Source: a virus
IMG/VR virus record: IMGVR_UViG_3300009149_004072
Span: 1-25,396 of that record
Reading direction: 5' to 3' (one strand)
Length of the DNA: 25,396 bases
Shown here in pieces: positions 6,836 through 13,639 of the stretch. The stretch's first letter is position 1. Every line of letters starts with the position of its first letter. The notes under the pieces were generated by a model that worked only from the letters and a program-made list of their open reading frames with translations, was not told where the DNA came from and searched no databases. Made by a program: the position numbers and the translations under genes.

Positions 6836-8314
6836 GTGAAAACTCTCCTCCGCTCCACCTTCCGCGTAGACCCCTCCGACGATCCCACCCTCTTCCTCCG
6901 CAATGCCCAAGCCCTCGCTGACTCTGCCCTGGGGTTCAACGTTCCTGAGGAGGAGGTTCTCTGGAAGTGGATCCAGGACTTCGTCTCCCAGTACCATCAC
7001 GTCCCGGACATCTCAACGCTCCGCGGCCATTTCGAGTCCGTCGGACAGCTGCCCGTCGTGGATCGCCTCGATGCTCTCGCCATTGAGAGGGCTCGGACGC
7101 AAGGAGACTTTCTCAAGCTGATGGAGGTCCGCATCGAGGAGCGGCGCCTCAAGATGACCACCGAGATCCTCCGGGAGGCCAGCAACATCGCCCTCACCGG
7201 CGTGACCATCAAAGAGGGCCGGAAAGAGCTGCACCTGCGGGGGCCGATTCATGCTCTCCGGTATGTCGTGGACAAGGCACCCGAGGTCGTGGCCCCTTCC
7301 TCGGGGATGAGGCTTTCGGGCAACGTCACCGCAGACGGGGACTCCTTTAGCCGCGAGTACGAACGCGTCGAAGCAGACCCCCTCGCCGGGTTGGGGCAGT
7401 TGACCGGCATCGAACAGATGGACAACGCACTGAAGGGGTCCAAGAGAGGGGAGTTGTGGACTCACTCCGCTTTTACCGGCGGCCTGAAGTCCACCTTCGC
7501 CATCAACTGGCACTACAACCAAGCTGTTTTCTACAAGCACTCCTCCATCCTGTACTCCCTGGAGATGCCCTACCCCCAGGTTCGCCGCATCTTGATGGGG
7601 ATCCACACGGCCCACCCGAAGTTCGAAGCCGAGCGGAAGAAGCGAGGGATCAAGCGGTGCCTCCACTACGAGAAGATCCGAGATGGGGAACTCACCCCAG
7701 AAGAGAAGGAGTTCTTGTTCACGGTGGTTGTGCCTGACCTGGAAGATCCGGCCAACATGTACGGCAACCTGCACATCGAGGTCTCCAACCCGGACAAATC
7801 GGATTTCAACATCAACGACCTGCGCTCGAAGTCCGAGCTGCTGTTCAACAAGGACCCTGCCATCCGGATGCTGACCATCGATCACGTCGGCCTCATGTCG
7901 TCCCGAGAGAGGTACAGCAACACGACCGAGAAGCTGAACGAAATCATCCGGGACGCCAAGAAGTTGGCCATGAACTTCAACCGTGGCCTGGGGATCGCCG
8001 TCAACGCGCTCTTCCAGATCTCACGGGAAGGCTTCAAAGCCGCCGAGAAGAACGGGGGTCGGTACAACCTCACTCACCTCAGCTATGCCAACGAGGCAGA
8101 GAGGTCGTCGGACATCGTCACCGCATCCTACGTGGACCAGGAGCTGGAGGACTCCAACCTCGTCAAGTTCCAGTGCCTGAAGTCTCGGGACAACGCCAAG
8201 TTTAAGGATTTTTATGCAGGCGTTCTTTGGCCCTGTCGCCGTATCTACTGGGTGCACGATGTGACGCCGGATCAGGCCAAGAAAACGGGCGCAGACCTCG
8301 ACTTGGGCTTGTAG
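6836..8314 (+). CDS. DnaB-like replicative DNA helicase
   Basis: Ring helicase that would unwind the phage replication fork, 492 residues. GTG at 6836 has GGAGGGGG 7 bases upstream. The N-terminal about 180 residues are helical, as in DnaB-type proteins. The RecA-like motor follows: Walker A region AFTGGLKST (residues 212-220), a SLEMP segment (H1a-like, as in DnaB family SxEM), Walker B LTIDHVGLM with D349, then NALFQISREG and a C-terminal KSRDN segment typical of phage helicases. Oddity: the residue before the P-loop Lys is Leu (L217) where most have Gly. Placed between the loader-like gene and the primase zinc-domain gene, directly upstream of the polymerase. Confidence 0.88.
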   Translation: MKTLLRSTFRVDPSDDPTLFLRNAQALADSALGFNVPEEEVLWKWIQDFVSQYHHVPDISTLRGHFESVGQLPVVDRLDALAIERARTQGDFLKLMEVRIEERRLKMTTEILREASNIALTGVTIKEGRKELHLRGPIHALRYVVDKAPEVVAPSSGMRLSGNVTADGDSFSREYERVEADPLAGLGQLTGIEQMDNALKGSKRGELWTHSAFTGGLKSTFAINWHYNQAVFYKHSSILYSLEMPYPQVRRILMGIHTAHPKFEAERKKRGIKRCLHYEKIRDGELTPEEKEFLFTVVVPDLEDPANMYGNLHIEVSNPDKSDFNINDLRSKSELLFNKDPAIRMLTIDHVGLMSSRERYSNTTEKLNEIIRDAKKLAMNFNRGLGIAVNALFQISREGFKAAEKNGGRYNLTHLSYANEAERSSDIVTASYVDQELEDSNLVKFQCLKSRDNAKFKDFYAGVLWPCRRIYWVHDVTPDQAKKTGADLDLGL

Positions 8315-8575
8315 ATGGGTCGCGGACGCCAGGCTGCCGACCGAATCCGTGAGGAGATCCCAATCGTCAACGTCCTCGCGGACTATGGCTACGAGGTCTA
8401 CCTGGACGGGGGAGATCACGAACAGCAGTTTTCCTGCGACCTGCATGGAGACGGCCGAGACGGCAAGCCCTCGGCACGCCTCTACCCCGACAACAACCAG
8501 TTCTTCTGCTTTGCCTGTGCCAGGTCCAGGGACGCTATCGCACTGGTGCGGGAGAAGGAGGGCGTGTCCTTCTGA
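8315..8575 (+). CDS. CHC2-type primase zinc domain, 5' fragment ending at an in-frame TGA
   Basis: The ATG follows the helicase stop directly. The 86-residue product is a CHC2 zinc-binding domain like that at the N-terminus of DnaG primases: IPIVNVLADYGYEV, then the ligands C41 and H44 (CDLH), a KPSARLYPDNNQFF strand segment, and C65 and C68 (CFAC), followed by RDAIALVREKEGVSF. In the family this is followed by a residue that is often Arg, then a helix of the form EAxxxLExRYGL. Here the next codon is TGA, and the same frame continues at once with DAVKLLEKRYGLAPLPW. So this is either a truncated gene or the first half of a 198-codon gene read through a stop. It would recognise template DNA during priming. 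Confidence 0.85.
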   Translation: MGRGRQAADRIREEIPIVNVLADYGYEVYLDGGDHEQQFSCDLHGDGRDGKPSARLYPDNNQFFCFACARSRDAIALVREKEGVSF

Positions 8576-8581
8576 GATGCG

Positions 8582-8911
8582 GTGAAGCTCCTAGAGAAGC
8601 GGTACGGGCTCGCACCACTTCCATGGTCACCCGAGGAAGAGCCTCCTGAGAAGGTCCTCTCAACGGCCATGGCCGCGGCTCTCAACCCGCGAGAGACTCC
8701 AGAGATGGCCTTGGAGCGGGTCGCCAAGTTTTTGATGGGGCTGTGTCAGGATCGATCTTTGACTCCCCAGCGGCTTGCGGGGTTCTGGGAGGCCCATGAT
8801 CGGGTAGTCGTCTTCTTGAAGGACGGCGGCGACTCGACCCAAGCCCACACGATGGCCCACCGGGTATTGGCCGCCGCCAAAGACGCATTGAAAGAGGATT
8901 ACCCCACGTGA
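8582..8911 (+). CDS. CHC2 primase-domain protein, 3' part in the same frame after the TGA
   Basis: This reading frame is identical to that of the gene before it and separated only by TGA plus two codons. Its first residues (VKLLEKRYGLAPLPW) complete the helix that closes the CHC2 domain, so it is not an independent gene by content. GTG at 8582 could allow reinitiation, but no good ribosome-binding site precedes it. The rest is helical (ALERVAKFLMGLCQ, LAGFWEAHDRVVVFLKDG, MAHRVLAAAKDALKE). The TGA at its end overlaps the GTG of the polymerase gene (GTGA). Possible explanations are a recent nonsense change (for example CGA to TGA), readthrough, or a genuine two-piece protein. Confidence 0.72.
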   Translation: MKLLEKRYGLAPLPWSPEEEPPEKVLSTAMAAALNPRETPEMALERVAKFLMGLCQDRSLTPQRLAGFWEAHDRVVVFLKDGGDSTQAHTMAHRVLAAAKDALKEDYPT

Positions 8912-11799
8912 GTGAGATTCACTTCCTGGACCAGCTCGTTGAAATTGGGCGCCCCAACGTTGAGATGAAGCCCTGGATGAGGGACGTCGAGATGATTCTG
9001 GGGACGGTCGACCTCTTGGATCAGATCGCAGAGGAGTGCATCGCTTCGGGCAGGTTCGGCCTCGACCTGGAGACCACGGGCCTCGACCAGCGAGCCTTCC
9101 CTCTGCACGAAGGCGGGCCTCTCTCCACCGTGGACAAGATCGTGGGGTTCTGCGTCGCCCCCACGACATCCAAGGGCTACTACATCCCGGTTCGGCACAA
9201 AGAGCAGGAAGGCGACGCCAAAACGAATGTGCCTCCTCGACTCGTGGTCGCCATGATCAACCGCATCCAGGCGGGGGGTGCGATCGCCGTCTTCCACAAC
9301 GCGAAGTTCGACCAGAAGTTCCTTCAGTACGAGTCCTCGGGTCGAGCCGGCGAGTGGGACGATCAGAAGCTCTGGGACGACACCCTGATCCTCGCCTATC
9401 TCCGGAACAGCCGCGAGCGACAGAAGAACCTGAAGTACCTCTCCAAGATGGAGTTGGACCGGGAGATGGTCGAGCTGGAGCAGCTCTTCTTGCCCGAGCA
9501 GGTGAAGGCGAAGCAGCTGAACTTCTCGACCCTGGACCCCAAGTGGGAGCCCGTCATCTGGTATGCCGCCGCTGACGCGATCAACACTCTGGCCCTGTAC
9601 GACATCCTGGCACCCCAGGTCCTGGTCAAGGACAAGCACGGATGGACGCAGAAGACGGTCTACCAGATCGAGCAGATCTGCTCGACGGCGACGCGGTGGA
9701 TGGAGCAGTGCCGGATCTACATCGACCGGCCGAAGCTCATCGCCCTGATCCGGTTGGGCCAGAAGGAGTGGTGGGAGTGTCTCCAGGACGTGTACACCTC
9801 AGTGGGTGAGGCTCTGGATCGGGACGTACGGCCTGGCTGGGTCCATTCGATGGCGCCCTACGACCACACCATCCTCGATCCGGACTACATGGGGGCTCGG
9901 GAGCTGGCAAAGCGTCAGGCGATGCCGGATGCTCGACCCACGGTCAAGAAGTCGGTGCCCCAGCTCACGAACCCCAAGATCAGGGAGTCGGTCGTCTTCC
10001 CCGCGGCCTACGACATCACCATTCCAGCCGAGTTCGGGCTGATGCTCCGGGAGCTTGGGGTGGAGGGCCTGGAGGCGACGTTGAAGTCCGGCCAGGTGGC
10101 GACCGCAAAGGATGTGCTGGAGCGCATCATCGAGCGTGCAGGCGACAAACACATCTGGATGAAGTCGGTCAAGCGGTTCCGTGAGGTCGCCAAGGCTCTC
10201 GGGAACGTCCTCATCAACATCTACCTGGACACAACCCCAGAGCGGTCCCCCGACGGCTGCGTCTGGGCCAACTTCAACGGCACCAAGGTGGACACGGGCC
10301 GATTCTCCACTCCCGCGCCGAGGGACAAGAAGCACTTCCACGGCCAGGTCAACTGGAACGTCCAGTCCACCAAGGCGTCTTACTTCAACCCGAAGGATCC
10401 GCCCCCAGACTGTGTGTATCGCCAACGCGAAGTCATCGCGGCTCGGCCGGGATACATCCTCTTCGCCATCGACTTCAGCGGCGTCGAGCTTCGCATCGTC
10501 ACCAACATCTCTGGTGAGCCGAAGTGGCTGGCGGAGTTCTTCCGGTGTGCCTCATGTGAGCATGAGTTCGATCGGGACTCGCTGCCGCCCCCATTCTGCC
10601 CGCACTGCGGGTCCGACAAGATTGGGGACCTCCACTCCCTCACGGCGCTCGGAATCTACGGCGAGAAGATCAAAGACGACGCCAAGATGTTCAAGCTGAA
10701 GAGGCAGGTCGGGAAGATCGTCAACTTCCTCCTCTGCTACGGCGGCTCTGGGATGGCGGTGATGCACGCCACTGGGGTGGATGAGGAGGAAGGCTGGCGG
10801 ATCAAGCGCCAGTTCGATAAGACCTACACGGGCCTCTTGCGCTGGTGGAAGTCCCAGGAAACGACCGCGGAGAAGCAGCTGTACGTGACGACCGCCTTCG
10901 GTCGGAAGTACCCGGTCGAAGACATCATCAGCACGGACAAGCGCTTTCGATCGAAGGCGAAGCGGAACGCGGTCAACGGACCCGTCCAAGGATCGTCCGC
11001 GGACATCATGAAGCTGGCGATGGGTCTCCTCTACCGGGAGTTCAAGCGTCGTGGCTGGATCGATCGGGGCAACGGACTCCCTGACCTGGTCCTGATGGTC
11101 ATCACCATCCACGATGAGTTGGTCTTCGAGGTCCACGAGTCCATCGTGGCCGTGGCCATCCCGGTGATCGAGCGCATCATGTGCCAGGACACATGCAAGA
11201 GTCTGGGTTGGGCGATCCCCCTGAAGGTCGACATCGAGTTCGGAGAGAACTGGACGGTCCCCAACAACCTGACCGAGATGACGTGGAATAAGGGTGGCGG
11301 TACCTGGACGCCCCACATGGTGTCCCTGTACCCCGACCGGTATGTGAATTACTTGAGGTGCGGCGGGAAGCCCGTGGACGGGGAGATCCCCGAGCCGGCC
11401 GCTTTCCAAGTTCTCCCGGGACCTGTAGAGGCAGCCCCTGCGGCACAGGAGGCAGCTCCTGCGTCCCCCCAGGTCTCCCCTGAGCCTTCCACTACCTCTC
11501 CCGAGCCTTCAGCCCCCACGCCCCCTCAGGCGCTTTCTTCGACACCTGATCCGAAGCCCGCTCCTCCCGCCCCTTCGCCCAAGCCGACGAAGGAAGGGAA
11601 CGCTTTCGTCTTCACGATCCCCCAGCACCAGATGACGCCGGAGAATGCCGTCCGTCTCGCGCGGGTAGTGTCCCGCTGTGTCGGCCGGGGGATGGACATC
11701 CTTCGCGTCCGAGATGATCAGGGGAATGACCTCCTCGGGAGAGACGTGAAAGTTGCCTACGAAGAGTTCAGGGTGATCGCAGCCTACGAGGGCCTGTGA
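8908..11799 (+). CDS. Family A DNA polymerase with 3'-5' exonuclease, zinc-ribbon insert and C-terminal extra domain
   Basis: Phage replicative DNA polymerase, 963 residues. The proofreading domain is complete (DEDDy type): LDLETTG with D53 and E55, HNAKFD with D135, and YAAAD with Y219 and D223. Polymerase motif A is DFSGVELR (522-529; the usual form is DYSQIELR), motif B is R599-x3-K603 with NF at 606-607 and YG at 611-612, and motif C is HDE at 735-737. Phe607 at the O-helix position predicts discrimination against dideoxynucleotides. Between motifs A and B sits an extra zinc ribbon (C547, C550, C564, C567). After about residue 828 comes a Pro/Ala/Ser-rich linker to 895 and a compact C-terminal domain (896-963). 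No 5'-nuclease domain is present. GTG start overlaps the preceding stop. Confidence 0.96.
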   Translation: MSEIHFLDQLVEIGRPNVEMKPWMRDVEMILGTVDLLDQIAEECIASGRFGLDLETTGLDQRAFPLHEGGPLSTVDKIVGFCVAPTTSKGYYIPVRHKEQEGDAKTNVPPRLVVAMINRIQAGGAIAVFHNAKFDQKFLQYESSGRAGEWDDQKLWDDTLILAYLRNSRERQKNLKYLSKMELDREMVELEQLFLPEQVKAKQLNFSTLDPKWEPVIWYAAADAINTLALYDILAPQVLVKDKHGWTQKTVYQIEQICSTATRWMEQCRIYIDRPKLIALIRLGQKEWWECLQDVYTSVGEALDRDVRPGWVHSMAPYDHTILDPDYMGARELAKRQAMPDARPTVKKSVPQLTNPKIRESVVFPAAYDITIPAEFGLMLRELGVEGLEATLKSGQVATAKDVLERIIERAGDKHIWMKSVKRFREVAKALGNVLINIYLDTTPERSPDGCVWANFNGTKVDTGRFSTPAPRDKKHFHGQVNWNVQSTKASYFNPKDPPPDCVYRQREVIAARPGYILFAIDFSGVELRIVTNISGEPKWLAEFFRCASCEHEFDRDSLPPPFCPHCGSDKIGDLHSLTALGIYGEKIKDDAKMFKLKRQVGKIVNFLLCYGGSGMAVMHATGVDEEEGWRIKRQFDKTYTGLLRWWKSQETTAEKQLYVTTAFGRKYPVEDIISTDKRFRSKAKRNAVNGPVQGSSADIMKLAMGLLYREFKRRGWIDRGNGLPDLVLMVITIHDELVFEVHESIVAVAIPVIERIMCQDTCKSLGWAIPLKVDIEFGENWTVPNNLTEMTWNKGGGTWTPHMVSLYPDRYVNYLRCGGKPVDGEIPEPAAFQVLPGPVEAAPAAQEAAPASPQVSPEPSTTSPEPSAPTPPQALSSTPDPKPAPPAPSPKPTKEGNAFVFTIPQHQMTPENAVRLARVVSRCVGRGMDILRVRDDQGNDLLGRDVKVAYEEFRVIAAYEGL

Positions 11800-12143
11800 A
11801 AAGCCTGGAGGACGAGGTCCGAAGCCTTCGGATGATGCTGGGGCTCATGGGCATGGCCATGGCCGACCTGCTCGAATGGGCGAGGCAGGTGGAGCACACC
11901 GGCGTGGTCCCTGCGGGAACGATGGACCGGGCGAAGAAGGTCGTGGGCCTACACTCTCTCCAGGCCGAGCTGGACCACTGCAACGAGACCCTGGTGAAGC
12001 TGAATGCTCACAACGCCCCCACTCTCCAGCTAGAGCTTCGGAAGAGGGTGCATGTTCTCCGCTCGGACATCATGCAGCTGATCAAGGATATCGAAGACAT
12101 GGAGGGGAAAGATGGGTCGGCGCAAGAAGAATCTGCTGGGTGA
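11796..12143 (+). CDS. Small helical, coiled-coil-like protein, 115 residues
   Basis: GTG at 11796 overlaps the polymerase stop (GTGA), so translation is probably coupled. Almost entirely helical by composition: a methionine-rich stretch (MMLGLMGMAMADLLEWA, residues 13-29) precedes heptad-like segments (LHSLQAELDHCNETLVKLN; LELRKRVHVLRSDIMQLIKDIEDM). Coiled-coil oligomerisation is likely. No family recognised. It ends 32 bases inside the next gene. Confidence 0.75.
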   Translation: MKSLEDEVRSLRMMLGLMGMAMADLLEWARQVEHTGVVPAGTMDRAKKVVGLHSLQAELDHCNETLVKLNAHNAPTLQLELRKRVHVLRSDIMQLIKDIEDMEGKDGSAQEESAG

Positions 12144-12447
12144 ACTCGACATCGATGGGACGAACTACTCTTGCTCTCGATGGGAGTCCTGGCCGCCCAT
12201 CGAGATCATCATGCACGAGGACCCTCTGACGGTGCGGGTGGAGATGGGCAACGCTGCCTACCACCGGGTCCAGGTCTGGGAGGCTGCCTGTGGCCTGATG
12301 AAGATGGACCCAGGGAAGTGCCCGAGCTGTCCCTACGTCGAAGTCGACGGACTGATCCTCAAAGCGCCAGGGGGTGGGTTCCACATCCCCCGGACCATCG
12401 CAGCTACGCGAATGGCGGCCCTCCGTAAGAGAGGGAGGAAGAAGTGA
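12112..12447 (+). CDS. Unknown basic protein with cysteine cluster, 111 residues
   Basis: ATG at 12112 (with GGAGGGGAAAG shortly before it) lies within the end of the upstream coiled-coil gene. The N-terminus is basic (MGRRKKN) and so is the C-terminus (ALRKRGRKK). A cluster CGLMKMDPGKCPSCPYV near residue 63-80 has three cysteines and may bind zinc with one more ligand. No family recognised. It is followed by a 70-base leader containing a large hairpin. Confidence 0.75.
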   Translation: MGRRKKNLLGELDIDGTNYSCSRWESWPPIEIIMHEDPLTVRVEMGNAAYHRVQVWEAACGLMKMDPGKCPSCPYVEVDGLILKAPGGGFHIPRTIAATRMAALRKRGRKK

Positions 12448-12462
12448 TCCCTCTCTCGGCCC

Positions 12463-12498
12463 CTGGAAGGGCGGTAGCCCGGCTATCAAGCCCTCCAG
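12463..12498 (+). promoter_or_regulatory. Long imperfect hairpin containing a stem-loop repeated at 17868
   Basis: Pairs, from outside in: CTGG (12463-12466) with CCAG (12495-12498), AGGGC (12468-12472) with GCCCT (12490-12494), and GGTAGC (12473-12478) with GCTATC (12482-12487, one G-U pair) around a CCG loop. This gives 15 pairs with an A bulge on one side and an AA bulge on the other. It lies just after the stop at 12447 and 20 bases before the GTG at 12518. No T-run follows, so it is not a standard terminator; a processing site or protein-binding element is more likely. The inner 16 bases recur with one change at 17868-17883. Confidence 0.55.
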
Positions 12499-12517
12499 AT
12501 ACGACGAGGTGATCCCC

Positions 12518-13582
12518 GTGCCTACTTCCGCCAAAACGGCTGCTTCTCTCTCCATTGGCGACCGAGGTCTCCCCCTGGAGGCGGACCTGGGGTCCGACAT
12601 CGTCCGGACCCACGGGATCGTAGGGAAGGAAATCGAGGTGTCGCCAGTGGCCGGGGGCGACCTGTTCGCCCGAAAGGGAGAGAACGGGAAGGTCACAGGC
12701 GTGTTCCTCCGGTACGGCGTGGTCGTGGGTTACGAGGTAGAGATCGAGGGGAAGTCCTTCTTTGGCTCTTCCAAGGACTTCTACGTCGACCGGCAATACT
12801 TGGAGGACCTCCAGCCTCCTACAGCAACCTCTCACTCGTTGAGAGAGGGGCTGACCCACTGGTCCCAGCAGCGGGACTACTGGCACACAAGGGCTGACGG
12901 ACTGGAGGCGTTCTGCTTCGATCTCGCCTCGGTCACCCCTGAGGCCATCCCTCAGTGCCACCCCTGGGGATGGAAACTGCTGATCCCGAGCCCGATGCCT
13001 GGGGACCGGGCTGTGGTCGATTGCCGAGCCGCACTGCACGGCAACTTCTGGTCCCTGGGAACCTGCATCTACCCGGAGCGCCTGGCCGTGGAGCCCACGC
13101 CCGCCTTGATCCCGGACCACTGGGCGCGGGTGTTCACCTGGAGCTACTACATCGCACAGGGGATGGTGGAGCAGGGGTTCCCCTGGGAGCAGGCGGCCCG
13201 CGGCATCCAGACCCGAGCCAAGGCCACCCAGCAGATCCTCCGTCCAATGGTGGACCAAGCGCTCGCCACCTGCTTCCAGGCGAAGATGGAGCTGGCGGGG
13301 GAGGCCGACTACCTTCCCCCTGGCGGGCTCTCTGCCGCGTTCTCGGATGTTCGGCTGAAGGCCGGAACCATCGGCCTACTGGAGCCACCCACCGACCGAC
13401 GCCCCTACTCAATCATGTCGATCTCTCCGGCCGCAGTCCGGCGGAAGGGGGATTACCTCCAACAGGTCGTCCTACACGAGTGCCTCCACCTCGTCGTGGG
13501 GTCAAACGGCGGTGATCCCCACAACGACCTTTTCATCTCCTTGTCCAAGAAAGTGGGCTTGAGGCCAGAGCACAGGGACTAG
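12518..13582 (+). CDS. Zinc metallopeptidase-like protein (HExxH), 354 residues
   Basis: GTG at 12518 is chosen: it lies after the leader hairpin and has GAGG about 7 bases upstream, whereas the open frame further left overlaps the preceding gene out of frame. Only the C-terminus is recognisable: LHECLHL supplies H320, E321 and H324 of an HExxH zinc site, and H335 in DPHNDLF is placed like the third ligand of SprT-like and related metallopeptidases (HExxH-x10-H). The preceding part is mixed, with GVFLRYGVVVGYEVEIEG suggesting a small beta domain near residues 60-90. No signal peptide is visible, so it is probably cytoplasmic or virion-borne. Activity is inferred from the motif alone; some phage HExxH proteins are structural. 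Confidence 0.7.
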   Translation: MPTSAKTAASLSIGDRGLPLEADLGSDIVRTHGIVGKEIEVSPVAGGDLFARKGENGKVTGVFLRYGVVVGYEVEIEGKSFFGSSKDFYVDRQYLEDLQPPTATSHSLREGLTHWSQQRDYWHTRADGLEAFCFDLASVTPEAIPQCHPWGWKLLIPSPMPGDRAVVDCRAALHGNFWSLGTCIYPERLAVEPTPALIPDHWARVFTWSYYIAQGMVEQGFPWEQAARGIQTRAKATQQILRPMVDQALATCFQAKMELAGEADYLPPGGLSAAFSDVRLKAGTIGLLEPPTDRRPYSIMSISPAAVRRKGDYLQQVVLHECLHLVVGSNGGDPHNDLFISLSKKVGLRPEHRD

Positions 13583-13615
13583 GGAGTTCGGCGGAGCCCC
13601 TGAGAGGGTAATCCC

Positions 13616-13634
13616 GGACTCCAACCAGGAGTCC
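13616..13634 (+). promoter_or_regulatory. Perfect 7-pair hairpin hiding the Shine-Dalgarno of the next gene
   Basis: GGACTCC (13616-13622) pairs perfectly with GGAGTCC (13628-13634) around AACCA. AGGAG (13627-13631), the ribosome-binding site for the ATG at 13640, is within the 3' arm, so folding would restrict translation. It is in the 57-base gap between the metallopeptidase-like gene and the DUF2325-like gene. Confidence 0.5.
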
Positions 13635-13639
13635 TACCC

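Noticed and set aside
8573-8575. TGA as a selenocysteine codon in the primase gene
   Set aside because: The family position is not normally Cys, the bases after it do not form a convincing bacterial selenocysteine hairpin, and no selenocysteine machinery is visible.
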